DNA of 17,742 nucleotides from Prevotella sp. UBA2746 (GTDB lineage: Bacteria; Bacteroidota; Bacteroidia; Bacteroidales; Bacteroidaceae), in NCBI GenBank assembly GCA_002353555.1, contig DEJO01000047.1:7177-24918 (forward strand). The letters run 5' to 3'. A program made the position numbers and the translations under genes. The notes under the pieces were generated by a model that saw only the letters and a program-made list of their open reading frames with translations, had not been told where the DNA came from and searched no databases. Shown piece after piece: positions 7,358 through 15,183 of the stretch; the stretch's first letter is position 1; each line of letters starts with the position of its first letter.

Positions 7358-8407
7358 CTATTTTATCCCTCGCTCGTTCAGCGCCTTGGCATATCGTTCC
7401 GCGTTGCGTTGGTGTTCCTCGTAGGTGCGTGCGAAGTTGTGGGTGCCGCTGAAGTCTTCCTTGGCACACATGTACAGGTAGTCGTGGTGCACGTAGTTGA
7501 GCACGGCATCGATGGCAGCTACCGACGGCACACGGATAGGACCGGGTGGCAGTCCTTTATATTTATAGGTGTTGTAGGGGCTGTCTGTCTTCAGCATGGC
7601 GTTGTAGATGCGGCGTGCCTCAAATTTTTTCGTGGCATACTTCACCGTCGGGTCGGCTTGCAGGGGCATGTCTATGCGCAGCCGGTTGATATACATGCCT
7701 GCTATCTTCGGCATCTCGGCGATGTTGGCGGTCTCTTCGTCGACGATGCTTGCCAGCGTCATCACCTCGTTGGGCGACAGCTTGGCGGCGTCGGCCTTCT
7801 CCCGCCGCTCAAAGGTCCAGAAGCGTTTGCTCTCTTTCTGCATGCGTTCCATGAACTTGCCTACGGGCAGGTCCCAGTACACGTCGTAGGTGTTGGGAAT
7901 GAACATGGCGATGATGGTCTCCGGGCGGTAGCCGTACTTCTTGCACGAGTCGGCATTGGTCAGCACCTTCAGCAGGTCGCCCTTGCCGAACATCATCTTC
8001 TTGCCGATATCCTCTGCCAGCCGCTCCGGTGTGCGCACCGACTTGATGGTCAGGCTCACGGGCGTCTGCATGCCGTTGCGTATGCGGTGGAACGTCATCA
8101 GGGCACCAGCCGAACCGATCTCGTAGCGGCCGCAGCGTATCTCGTCGCCGAAGCCCCTCAGCGCCATCAGCTTGTGGAACGTCCATGCCGCATGTCCGTT
8201 GGCTTTTGCCTTCACCTTATTATATATGGAGTCGCCGTTGTCGTCCTCATCCACGAAGACGTACGTCCGCTTGTCGCCGCGTGCCATCGGCGTAAACAGC
8301 ATGTAGGCACCTGACAATGCCGCCACCAGCACCACGATGCCAGCCGCCTTCAGCATTGTCCTGCTGCCGTCCTTGCTTCCTTTTCTGGTTCTTTTCTTTT
8401 TCTTCAT
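7358..8407 (-). CDS. mltG: Endolytic murein transglycosylase MltG (YceG-like)
   Basis: The enzyme cuts nascent peptidoglycan glycan strands and is thought to set their length at the inner membrane. The 349-aa protein has a very basic N-terminus (KKKKRTRKGSKDG), one membrane anchor at about residues 18-41, then a periplasmic LysM-like region and the YceG catalytic domain. The conserved core is TLASIVDEETA; E225 aligns with the catalytic glutamate of E. coli MltG. MPLQADPTVKYA, SPYNTYKYKGLPPGPI and the C-terminal GTHNFARTYEEHQRN are also diagnostic. An AAGAAG lies close before the ATG. No neighbour in the window shares its pathway, and the gene appears to be transcribed alone. Confidence 0.95.
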   Translation of the reverse strand: MKKKKRTRKGSKDGSRTMLKAAGIVVLVAALSGAYMLFTPMARGDKRTYVFVDEDDNGDSIYNKVKAKANGHAAWTFHKLMALRGFGDEIRCGRYEIGSAGALMTFHRIRNGMQTPVSLTIKSVRTPERLAEDIGKKMMFGKGDLLKVLTNADSCKKYGYRPETIIAMFIPNTYDVYWDLPVGKFMERMQKESKRFWTFERREKADAAKLSPNEVMTLASIVDEETANIAEMPKIAGMYINRLRIDMPLQADPTVKYATKKFEARRIYNAMLKTDSPYNTYKYKGLPPGPIRVPSVAAIDAVLNYVHHDYLYMCAKEDFSGTHNFARTYEEHQRNAERYAKALNERGIK

Positions 8408-8426
8408 GCTTCTTGATTTTCGGCGG

Positions 8427-8434
8427 CAAAGTTA
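8427..8434 (-). promoter_or_regulatory. mltG: Putative mltG promoter (-7 element)
   Basis: TAACTTTG on the minus strand matches TAnnTTTG, about 19 bases before the mltG ATG. A matching TTTG box is not seen at the usual spacing, so support is moderate. Confidence 0.45.
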
Positions 8435-8603
8435 CGAAATAGTTGTGGAATATGGTTTAACCGTTCTGTGAAAAGAAGAAAAAACCAACTAACACAACAT
8501 GCAACACTTGTATCCGGAGAAACTGGGGATGCAGGGTATTGCAGCGGGACTTCGGCTCAAAAATAAAGAAACATGTGCTTGGATAGAAAAAATGTCGTTT
8601 TCC

Positions 8604-8635
8604 TTTGTGTTTTTTCTTGTTTTATCGTACCTTTG
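8604..8635 (+). promoter_or_regulatory. malQ: malQ promoter
   Basis: TTTG (8604-8607), 20 bases, TACCTTTG (8628-8635) is a full consensus match with the same geometry and the same -7 octamer as the promoter at 7212-7243. Transcription would start near 8642, leaving a leader of about 23 bases before the malQ ATG and no clear Shine-Dalgarno. Confidence 0.75.
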
Positions 8636-8664
8636 CCAAAGGCAAAAGGATTTGAACAATACTA

Positions 8665-11427
8665 ATGAAGATACAGTTCAGCATACATTATAGGACAGCG
8701 TGGGGGGAGAACCTGCATGTGGTGATCAGCTACAAGAGCCGTGACGGACGCGAACGGACGTACAACCTGCTGATGCAGACGCAGGACGGTGACCTGTGGA
8801 CGCTGGAGACGGCGGTGATGGAGTCGCGGCAGCACCCTGTCGAGGCTTTCTCCTATTATTATCAGGTGGAGGCCGGCGACAGCGGAGAGGTGTTGCGCAA
8901 GGAGTGGAACCAGGTGAAACGCTGCTATGCCTTCGACAGCACGAAAGACTATATCCTGCCCGACCAGTGGAGAGACGTCCCCCTGCAATGGCATCTGTAT
9001 ACGAAGATGGTGGGTCGCGGTAAGGAGGAAAAGGGTAGCGCGGATAGGCGTAACGTTCCCTTGTATCGCAAGACGATAATCTTTCGGGTGTCGGCACCCC
9101 AGCTGGGTGAGGGCGAGGCCGTGGGCATCTGTGGCAGCCACCCATCCCTGGGCGACTGGAATCCGTCGCGCTATCTGCGCATGGAGCCTCTCGGCGACTA
9201 TGAATGGATATTGTCGGTGAACGTAGAGCATGTGCAGTTGCCGTTGGAATATAAATATATTGTCATAGACGACGAGACGCGCCAGCTGAAACGTTGGGAA
9301 GAGGGCGACAACAGGATGGTTGACGGCACGCTGTTGCCGGAGAGCCAGCAGCCGGCAGCCCTCCGCGACGGACAGGTGCTGGTGATGTCGGGCGAGGCTC
9401 TGCGTGTGAAGGAGAGCACATGGCGTGCTGCCGGAGTGGTGGTGCCGTTGTTTGCCCTGCGGTCTGAACATTCGTTTGGCGTCGGCGACTTCGGCGACCT
9501 GAGGCGGTTGGCTGACTGGGCATCGCAGACAGGTATGAAGATGATACAGCTTCTGCCCGTCAACGACACGACAAGCACCCACTCATGGACCGATTCGCAT
9601 CCCTATAATGCCGTTTCAGCCTTTGCCCTGCATCCCCACTACATGGACCTAGAACAGTTGCCGCCGCTGAAGAGTGAGCAGGAGACGAAGGCGTTCAACC
9701 GCCAGCGGCGCGAACTGAACGCGCTGGACTATAGCGACTACATGGCGGTAGACCGCGTCAAGACCGACTATATCAATAAGGTGTATGCCGAACATGGCGA
9801 GGAGACGCTGGCATCAGAGGCTTTTGCCGGCTTCATGGCTGCCAACGGCGAGTGGCTGACCCCCTATGCCGCCTTCTGTGCCTTGCGTGACAAGTTCGGG
9901 ACGTCGCGGTTTACGGAGTGGAAGCAATATGCCGGCTACGACCAGAAACAGGTGGCACAGCTCAGTGCACAAGGGTCGCCCCTTCGCGAACATATCCTGA
10001 AGACCTACTTCGTGCAGTATCACCTGCACCGGCAGCTGTCGGCGGCAACCGCCTACGCCCACGAGAAAGGCGTGGTGCTGAAAGGTGACCTGCCAGTGGG
10101 TATCTATCGTGACAGCGTGGAGGCATGGGTCTGTCCGGAATTCTTTCGCCTCGACATGCAGCTGGGCACACCGCCAACGGCACAGGAGCCGACAGGACAG
10201 AACTGGGGATTTCCGCCATACCGATGGGGTGCAGGTGAAGAAGCGGGCAGTCGGCGAGGCGGTCAGGCGCAGCAGCCCACCCTCGAAGAGTGGTTCGTCA
10301 GGCGTTTCCAACACCTTGAACAGTATTTCGACGCCCTTCGCATAGACCATATCCTATCCTTCTTCCGTGCCTGGGAGATACCTGTCGGTCAGCTGTTCAG
10401 CGTGATGGGGCATTTCTCGCCGTCGCTGCCGCTGAGCGAGGAGGAGATAGGTCGCTACGGGCTGACCTTCCGCCGCGGATTGTTTACCCGTCCGTTCATC
10501 AACGACAAGACCATCGACCGCATCTTCGGCATTCATGCCGGCTATGTGCGCGACGAGTTCTTGGTGCGCAAGGCATACAACCTCTATGAACTGAAGGCGG
10601 AGGTAAGCACGCAGGAGAAGATAAGAGACTACTTCGACGGCAAGAACGACGAGAACAGCTTGTGGATACGTGACGGATTGTACAGGCTCTGTGCCGACGT
10701 GCTCTTCTTGAAAGACCCATACCAGGAAGGCATGTACCATCCGCGTGTGGGGGTCTTCAACGCTCCCGTCTACGACATCCTGAGCGCGGAGGAGAAAGAT
10801 GCGTTCATGCGGCTGTATAACAACTACTACTATGAGCGGCATAACCAGTACTGGTGCTATCTGGCACAGAAGAAACTCTCTGCCATTCAGCAGCATACGC
10901 GCATGCAACTGTGTGCTGAAGACCTCGGCTTCATGCCCGACGGCATCAAGGAGGTGCTGGACAGCCAGCGCATACTCTCGTTGGAGGTGCAGCGTCTGCC
11001 GAAACAGCATGGCGACGAGTTCGCACATCTGGAAGCCAACCCCTATAGGAGTGTCGCCACCATCAGCACCCACGACATGTCGCCCTTGCGCCTCTGGTGG
11101 GAAGAAGATGCCGGTGGCGTGCAGCGCTACTATGCCACGATGTTGCAGAAGGAGGGTAGGGCACCGCGACACCTGCCGTCACACATCGCCGAGGAAATCA
11201 TTGCCCGCCACCTGTACTGTCCGTCTATGCTCTGCAACATCGCCTTGCAAGACTGGCTGTCAATGGGCAGCTTCAAACTTGGCGACCCGCAAAATGAACG
11301 TATCAATGCGCCATACGATACCTATAACCAATGGAAATACCGCATGCCGATGACGCTCGAATCGCTGATGGACGAACGGCAGTTTAACGAGAAACTGAAG
11401 ACCATGATCGTCAGAAGCAAGAGGTAG
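8665..11427 (+). CDS. malQ: 4-alpha-glucanotransferase (GH77, DPE2-like) with two CBM20 domains
   Basis: The enzyme moves alpha-1,4-glucan segments between acceptors and releases glucose from maltose, in maltodextrin and glycogen turnover. The 920-aa protein starts with two starch-binding CBM20 domains, at about residues 1-110 and 135-235; the second has the clear pattern GICGSHPSLGDWNP. The GH77 barrel follows from WRAAGVVVPLFALRSEHSFG (about residue 254). Its catalytic residues are visible: nucleophile D561 in RIDHILSF, acid/base E752 in CAEDLGFMP, and D804 in STHDMSPLR. Nucleophile and acid/base lie 191 residues apart, against about 47 in the compact bacterial enzyme of Thermus aquaticus, a large insertion shared with plant DPE2. 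There is no signal peptide, so it is cytoplasmic. No other starch gene is adjacent. Confidence 0.95.
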   Translation: MKIQFSIHYRTAWGENLHVVISYKSRDGRERTYNLLMQTQDGDLWTLETAVMESRQHPVEAFSYYYQVEAGDSGEVLRKEWNQVKRCYAFDSTKDYILPDQWRDVPLQWHLYTKMVGRGKEEKGSADRRNVPLYRKTIIFRVSAPQLGEGEAVGICGSHPSLGDWNPSRYLRMEPLGDYEWILSVNVEHVQLPLEYKYIVIDDETRQLKRWEEGDNRMVDGTLLPESQQPAALRDGQVLVMSGEALRVKESTWRAAGVVVPLFALRSEHSFGVGDFGDLRRLADWASQTGMKMIQLLPVNDTTSTHSWTDSHPYNAVSAFALHPHYMDLEQLPPLKSEQETKAFNRQRRELNALDYSDYMAVDRVKTDYINKVYAEHGEETLASEAFAGFMAANGEWLTPYAAFCALRDKFGTSRFTEWKQYAGYDQKQVAQLSAQGSPLREHILKTYFVQYHLHRQLSAATAYAHEKGVVLKGDLPVGIYRDSVEAWVCPEFFRLDMQLGTPPTAQEPTGQNWGFPPYRWGAGEEAGSRRGGQAQQPTLEEWFVRRFQHLEQYFDALRIDHILSFFRAWEIPVGQLFSVMGHFSPSLPLSEEEIGRYGLTFRRGLFTRPFINDKTIDRIFGIHAGYVRDEFLVRKAYNLYELKAEVSTQEKIRDYFDGKNDENSLWIRDGLYRLCADVLFLKDPYQEGMYHPRVGVFNAPVYDILSAEEKDAFMRLYNNYYYERHNQYWCYLAQKKLSAIQQHTRMQLCAEDLGFMPDGIKEVLDSQRILSLEVQRLPKQHGDEFAHLEANPYRSVATISTHDMSPLRLWWEEDAGGVQRYYATMLQKEGRAPRHLPSHIAEEIIARHLYCPSMLCNIALQDWLSMGSFKLGDPQNERINAPYDTYNQWKYRMPMTLESLMDERQFNEKLKTMIVRSKR

Positions 11428-11462
11428 GGGATTGAAAATTGATAATTGAAAGATTGAAAATG

Positions 11463-11483
11463 TCAATTGTCAATTGTCAATTG
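11463..11483. repeat. Three tandem TCAATTG heptamers before the HAD gene
   Basis: Exact units lie at 11463-11469, 11470-11476 and 11477-11483, and a degenerate AATTG-rich stretch precedes them from 11431. The last unit ends 3 bases before the ATG at 11487, where a ribosome binding site would normally be. Related arrays sit before the DedA gene and ribE. Confidence 0.75.
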
Positions 11484-11486
11484 TGA

Positions 11487-12143
11487 ATGATGAATAGTTA
11501 CACTACATATATCTTCGACCTTGACGGTACGTTGCTGAACACCCTTGACGACTTGGCAGCGAGTACCAACCATGCGCTGCGGTCGATGGGCATGCCGGAA
11601 CGTACGATAGAAGAGGTGAGGAGGTTTGTGGGCAATGGCGTGCGTAAGCTGATAGAGCGTGCCGTGCCTGAAGGCAGCAGCCCGGTCGTCGTTGATGAGG
11701 CGTTGTCACGGTTCCGGCAACACTATCTCGAACATAACTTAGACACGACGCGTCCTTACGACGGGATTGAGGAGATGCTGAAGCGGCTGAAGGCTCGTGG
11801 CTGCCGACTTGCCATCGTCAGCAATAAGTTCTATGCTGCGACTCAAGAGCTGGCGCGCCACTTCTTTCCAAACACCATTGAGGTGGCGATAGGCGAACAT
11901 GAGGCGGAATGCATACGCAGGAAGCCGGCTCCCGACACGGTAGAAGAAGCCCTGAGACAACTGGGTGTAGGAAAGGAGGGTGCCGTCTACGTGGGTGACA
12001 GCGATGTAGACGTGCTGACGGCTCGTAACTCTGGGTTGCCCTGCATCAGCGTGTTGTGGGGTTTCCGTACCAAGGAGTTTCTTCTTCAGCACGGTGCTGC
12101 TGTCTTTGCATCGTCCCCCGGCGATATTTGTGACTGTCTGTAA
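11487..12143 (+). CDS. HAD-superfamily phosphatase, phosphoglycolate phosphatase-like
   Basis: A 218-aa cytoplasmic hydrolase of HAD subfamily I with a helical cap. Motif I is FDLDGT (nucleophile D11, acid D13), motif II is IVSNK, motif III is K146 in RRKPAPD, and motif IV is VGDSDVDV (D171 and nearby acidic residues). The order and the GVRKLIERAVPE cap region fit the Gph/PGMB group, so phosphoglycolate phosphatase is the usual label; substrate cannot be fixed from motifs alone, and beta-phosphoglucomutase-like or other sugar-phosphate activities remain possible. Two adjacent ATG codons (11487, 11490) can serve as start; neither has a Shine-Dalgarno. The stop is 3 bases from the stop of the convergent response regulator. 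Confidence 0.88.
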   Translation: MMNSYTTYIFDLDGTLLNTLDDLAASTNHALRSMGMPERTIEEVRRFVGNGVRKLIERAVPEGSSPVVVDEALSRFRQHYLEHNLDTTRPYDGIEEMLKRLKARGCRLAIVSNKFYAATQELARHFFPNTIEVAIGEHEAECIRRKPAPDTVEEALRQLGVGKEGAVYVGDSDVDVLTARNSGLPCISVLWGFRTKEFLLQHGAAVFASSPGDICDCL

Positions 12144-12146
12144 GCG

Positions 12147-12860
12147 TCAGACTATGGTATGCTTGTCGATATACTTCTGGACAGCATCTTTGTAGCTGTC
12201 TGAGATGGGGATGAGGTTTTCGCCGAACGCCAGCCGGAAACGGTCTATGAGCTGTACCTTTGTCATGTGTGCGATGTAAGAACGGTGTACTCGCATGAAC
12301 TCCGGGGTTGGCAGGTGCTCGTCAATCTTCCTCATGTTCATCAGGCTCATCACCGGCTTCTTTCCGTTCTCCAAGTATATCTTTACGTAGTCCTTCACGC
12401 CCTCGATGTAGAGGATGTCGTCGAAATTGACTTGTACCAGTTTGTACTCGCTCTTCACGAAGAAGAAGCGGTCGCGCTTGCTGGGGTCGGTGTTGTTGTC
12501 GTGGGTGAACCAGTCCAGTGCCTTGTTCGCCGCCGTGAGGAAGTCTTCGTAGGTGATGGGTTTCAGCAAGTAGTCAATGGCATTGACCTTATATCCCTCT
12601 ATGGCATACTGGTTGAAGGCAGAGGTGAAGATGATCTTCGTGTCCTTCTCGATGATTTTTGCAAATTCCAGTCCGCTCAGCTCCGGCATCTGAATGTCCA
12701 GGAAGATGAGGTCTATATGGTTTTCCCTGATGGCCTTGATGCCCGTGACGGCACTGTTGTATGTGCCGATGACGTTCAGGAAGGGTGTCTTCTTGGCATA
12801 GCTCTCTAAGAGTTCAGCTGCCAGGGGCTCGTCGTCAATAATTACGCAGTTTAGTGTCAT
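12147..12860 (-). CDS. LytTR-family response regulator
   Basis: A 237-aa two-component regulator. The receiver domain covers about residues 1-120, with acidic pocket D9/D10, phospho-acceptor D55 in FLDIQMPELSG, T79 and K100 in YLLKP. The LytTR DNA-binding domain covers about 130-235 and has the typical FFVKSEYKLVQV, DILYIEGVKDYVKIYL and FMRVHRSYI motifs. It would control transcription in response to the sensor kinase encoded just upstream; the 26-base overlap of the two genes implies coupled translation. The target genes are not evident. This gene and the HAD gene end 3 bases apart, tail to tail, with no space for a terminator. Confidence 0.96.
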   Translation of the reverse strand: MTLNCVIIDDEPLAAELLESYAKKTPFLNVIGTYNSAVTGIKAIRENHIDLIFLDIQMPELSGLEFAKIIEKDTKIIFTSAFNQYAIEGYKVNAIDYLLKPITYEDFLTAANKALDWFTHDNNTDPSKRDRFFFVKSEYKLVQVNFDDILYIEGVKDYVKIYLENGKKPVMSLMNMRKIDEHLPTPEFMRVHRSYIAHMTKVQLIDRFRLAFGENLIPISDSYKDAVQKYIDKHTIV

Positions 12861-13914
12861 AGATGATGATTTTAGATGAGTAAATATTTGTGTTGGGTTT
12901 GATGCCTTTTTCCCAGGTGTAGGCGTTGGGATAGATGAGCGACAGCTTCTTCTCCACTTGTTTCAGTCCTATGCCGTTACCGCTTCTGTCTTTCTCGTTT
13001 TTAGGGTAGTTGGTGTTATAGATGAGAAACGTAATCTTCCCCTCGCGTGCGGTGAGCCTGATGTTGATGAGGCTCTTGTTGGTTGCGCTGATGCCGTGCT
13101 TGAAGGCGTTCTCGACCAGTGAGATGAGAATCATCGGCGCTATGAATATATAGTTGTGCCGGGGGATTTCGAAGTGTTCCTTGATTTCCACGTCCTTGGA
13201 AATCCGTATCTTCATCAGGTTCACGTAGTTGCGCAGGAACTTGATTTCGTCGCGGATGGGGATGAAATTGTTCTGGCTGTCGTAGAGCACGTGGCGCAAC
13301 ATGTGGGACAGCTGCATGATGGCTTGCTGCGCCTTCTGGATGTCCATCATCGTCAGGGCGTAGATGTTGTTCAGCGTGTTCAGCATGAAGTGGGGGTTCA
13401 CCTGCCAGAGCAGCGTCTTCAGCTCAGCCTCCATGCGTGCCGCCTCGGTCTCGCGTCTGCGTTCGTTGACCCTTACCCATTGTCTTGACATGTAGACACC
13501 CGTGGCAATGGTGGCGGCGACGACGATAATGAAGATTTCGCGGCACAGGAACATGATGTTGGTCTTGCCGAAAGAGGTGACCATGATGCCCTGCAAGCCG
13601 TTGGCGCGGAAGATGTCCCAGAACAGGTTGATACATTCGTGCACGATGAAAGCCAGTATCGGTATCATCACGATGTTCACCGTCCAGTACAGCCGTTGCC
13701 GGTTGTGCAGACATTTCTGCGGAGCCAGCCAAAGGAAGTTCAGGTAGAAGACGATGAACATCGCCAGGGGCTGCGACGCACGCAGCAGATACAGCTGCAA
13801 CGTCATCTTCTCGTTGGGATTGAACAGCGTCAGCGGAAACAGAAACGCGGCACCCCAAATGACTATCTGTAGCCATAACCCTTTGCTGCGGATGAGTTCA
13901 TTGAATCGTCCCAT
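12835..13914 (-). CDS. LytS-type sensor histidine kinase
   Basis: A 359-aa membrane kinase, partner of the LytTR regulator. Four hydrophobic segments occupy about residues 12-150 (around LQIVIWGAAFLFPL, PLAMFIVFYLNFLWL, WTVNIVMIPILAFIV and EIFIIVVAATIATGVYM), with no large extracellular sensor domain. A short coiled-coil linker (RVNERRRETEAARMEAELK) leads to the His_kinase domain with phospho-acceptor H175 in QVNPHFMLNTLNNIYAL. The HATPase region holds the N box ENAFKHGI and G box GNGIGLKQVEKKL. Its last 26 bases overlap the regulator start. The stimulus cannot be read from the sequence; such kinases in Bacteroidetes often sense envelope state, which is only analogy here. Confidence 0.95.
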   Translation of the reverse strand: MGRFNELIRSKGLWLQIVIWGAAFLFPLTLFNPNEKMTLQLYLLRASQPLAMFIVFYLNFLWLAPQKCLHNRQRLYWTVNIVMIPILAFIVHECINLFWDIFRANGLQGIMVTSFGKTNIMFLCREIFIIVVAATIATGVYMSRQWVRVNERRRETEAARMEAELKTLLWQVNPHFMLNTLNNIYALTMMDIQKAQQAIMQLSHMLRHVLYDSQNNFIPIRDEIKFLRNYVNLMKIRISKDVEIKEHFEIPRHNYIFIAPMILISLVENAFKHGISATNKSLINIRLTAREGKITFLIYNTNYPKNEKDRSGNGIGLKQVEKKLSLIYPNAYTWEKGIKPNTNIYSSKIIIYDTKLRNY

Positions 13915-13976
13915 GGTGTGCCGACCTCACTTTTTTAGTGAATTTTCATGCCCTTTTCGTGGCAAATACTCTTATT

Positions 13977-13990
13977 CGTCGATAAAGTTA
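13977..13990. promoter_or_regulatory. Possible operator half-sites upstream of the kinase gene
   Basis: TCGTCGATAA at 13977-13986 recurs as TCGTCGATA at 14051-14059 and, inverted, as TTATCGACGA at 14061-14070. On the minus strand TAACTTTA (13990-13983) resembles a -7 promoter element for the kinase-regulator operon but lacks the final G. Three copies of a 9-10 base word in 100 bases suggest a protein binding site; the binder is unknown. Confidence 0.3.
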
Positions 13991-14003
13991 CGAAGAAAGT
14001 CGA

Positions 14004-14041
14004 CAAAATAAAATAACGAAAGATACCTTTATCTTTCGTTA
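14004..14041 (-). terminator. Likely intrinsic terminator after ribE
   Basis: TAACGAAAGATA (14014-14025) and TATCTTTCGTTA (14030-14041) form a perfect 12-bp inverted repeat with a 4-base loop. On the minus strand the stem is followed by TTTTATTTTG, so it would stop transcription coming from ribE before the kinase gene. The stem is A/T rich (three G/C pairs), so an operator role is also possible. Confidence 0.55.
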
Positions 14042-14050
14042 ATAGACTAA

Positions 14051-14070
14051 TCGTCGATATTTATCGACGA
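14051..14070. repeat. Perfect palindrome TCGTCGATA-TT-TATCGACGA
   Basis: The arms are 9 bp with a 2-base centre, a geometry that suits a dimeric DNA-binding protein better than an RNA hairpin. It lies 19 bases past the ribE stop. Its half-site recurs at 13977. Confidence 0.6.
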
Positions 14071-14088
14071 AACAGTTTTTGTTAAGGC

Positions 14089-14694
14089 TTATTTTGAGAA
14101 GTCGTGCAGCCGCGCAATATATTTGCCCAGAATGTCGAACTCAATGTTCACGACCGTCCCCACTTGTATGTCGGCGAAGTTGGTGTTCTCGCGCGTGTAG
14201 GGGATGATGGCCACCTTGAACGAGTTGTCGGTAGGTTCGCATACGGTCAGCGAGACGCCGTTCACCGTCACCGAACCCTTGTCCACCGTGAAGTAGCCGC
14301 GCCGCGCCATCACCTGGTCAGCCGCATATTCAAACGTGAAATACGTAGAGCCGTCGGCATCCTCCATTTGCGTGCAACGTGCCGTCTGGTCTACATGCCC
14401 CTGAACGATGTGGCCGTCCAGCCTGCCGTTCATCAGCATCGAGCGCTCCACGTTCACACGGTCGCCCTCGCGGAGCAGCCCCAGGTTCGACCTGTCCAGC
14501 GTTTCCTTCATGGCTGTCACCGTGTATGCGCCGTCGGCAATCTCCACCACCGTCAGGCACACGCCGTTGTGGGCAATGCTCTGGTCAATCTTCAGTTCGT
14601 CGACAAACGAGCACGTCAGCGTGAAGTCCACGTTCTCACCATATCTCTTGACGGCCCTTACCGTTGCCATCTCTTCTACGATACCACTAAACAT
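14089..14694 (-). CDS. ribE: Riboflavin synthase, alpha subunit
   Basis: The enzyme joins two 6,7-dimethyl-8-ribityllumazine molecules to make riboflavin, the last step of vitamin B2 synthesis, in the cytoplasm as a trimer. The 201-aa protein has the canonical N-terminus MFSGIVEEM, which also fixes the start. Two lumazine-binding half-domains follow: residues 1 to about 96 with AHNGVCLTVVEI, and about 97-195 with GHIVQGHVDQTA and SVTVNGVSLTV; the repeated NGVxLTV motif shows the internal duplication. No other rib gene is in view, so it is separated from the rest of the pathway. A promoter and a strongly structured leader lie upstream, and an inverted repeat with a T tract follows the stop. 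Confidence 0.97.
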   Translation of the reverse strand: MFSGIVEEMATVRAVKRYGENVDFTLTCSFVDELKIDQSIAHNGVCLTVVEIADGAYTVTAMKETLDRSNLGLLREGDRVNVERSMLMNGRLDGHIVQGHVDQTARCTQMEDADGSTYFTFEYAADQVMARRGYFTVDKGSVTVNGVSLTVCEPTDNSFKVAIIPYTRENTNFADIQVGTVVNIEFDILGKYIARLHDFSK

Positions 14695-14701
14695 ATTGCT
14701 A

Positions 14702-14717
14702 TTTTACAATTTTACAA
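14702..14717. repeat. Two tandem TTTTACAA octamers before ribE
   Basis: Exact copies lie at 14702-14709 and 14710-14717. Read on the ribE strand they are TTGTAAAA units, 8 to 23 bases before the ribE ATG. They resemble the AATTG arrays before the DedA and HAD genes. Confidence 0.55.
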
Positions 14718-14724
14718 TGAAAGT

Positions 14725-14937
14725 GAGAGGCGCACCGCGATGTGATGAAAACTCCTGATGTACAAGTTTTGAGGATCCCCCGCCTTTGTAATCCACCGGC
14801 TTTACAGCTTAGGCAGCACTCTCATCTCCTTTCGGGAGAATCCTGAACTGCTTTATATGGCCCGCCATTGGCATGAGGATTGGTCTCGGTTTTCATAATT
14901 ATTTGATGAGTATCCCGATCTGCCCGGTACGCCTCTC
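14725..14937 (-). ncRNA. Structured leader RNA of ribE (candidate riboswitch or sRNA)
   Basis: On the minus strand GAGAGGCGTACCG (14937-14925) pairs with CGGTGCGCCTCTC (14737-14725): 13 consecutive pairs, one of them G-U, closing about 187 bases. Inside, GGCAG/CTGCC (14920-14924 with 14812-14816), CTCATC/GATGAG (14905-14910 with 14821-14826) and AATCCT/AGGATT (14876-14881 with 14839-14844) nest in order. On the 3' side, TGTAA/TTACA and AAAACT/AGTTTT can form local hairpins. A consensus promoter begins just upstream and ribE begins 31 bases after the closing stem. I do not find the FMN riboswitch core or the conserved motifs of the cobalamin, TPP, SAM, Moco or ZTP classes. Alternatives are a free structured RNA such as a 6S-like RNA, or a short MITE whose terminal inverted repeats make the 13-bp stem; no flanking target duplication is visible. 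Confidence 0.5.
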
Positions 14938-14952
14938 TTCTTTTTTATGGTG

Positions 14953-14983
14953 CAAAGTTACTCATTGTCGCCGACATATCAAA
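14953..14983 (-). promoter_or_regulatory. Promoter of the structured leader and ribE
   Basis: On the minus strand TTTG (14983-14980), 19 bases, TAACTTTG (14960-14953) is a full match to the Bacteroidetes consensus. Transcription would start near 14946, a few bases before the 5' strand of the 13-bp closing stem. Confidence 0.75.
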
Positions 14984-15183
14984 ACAAAAACCCGTTTTTC
15001 TCTTCCGTTCCTGGGGATTTGTTGCTCGAGCGGAAACTATAAACCACTCGGATTAAACTGATGAATCATCCCGAATGGGGATGATGGAGAAGTTCAAAGA
15101 AAGAAATTTTCAGAAATGAGCCAGGAATTTCTGGATAGAATTATGGTAATTATGGATATTCCTTTCGAGGTAAATTCTTATTA
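14984..15183. other. A/T-rich spacer without a recognised gene
   Basis: No credible reading frame is seen. It holds one small hairpin, ATCATCCC (15065-15072) with GGGATGAT (15078-15085), with no T tract after it. The drop in G+C against the preceding 14.7 kb begins around here. Confidence 0.5.

Noticed and set aside
8499..8693. 64-codon + strand frame in the mltG-malQ spacer
   Set aside because: It runs through the malQ promoter and into malQ in another frame, with no family features.
14822..14896. A 24-codon minus-strand frame (MKTETNPHANGG...) inside the ribE leader, a possible leader peptide
   Set aside because: It has no ribosome binding site and no informative codon run, and it crosses several predicted helices; chance explains it.
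14725..14937. FMN riboswitch
   Set aside because: Expected because ribE follows, but the conserved FMN core segments are not found on the minus strand.
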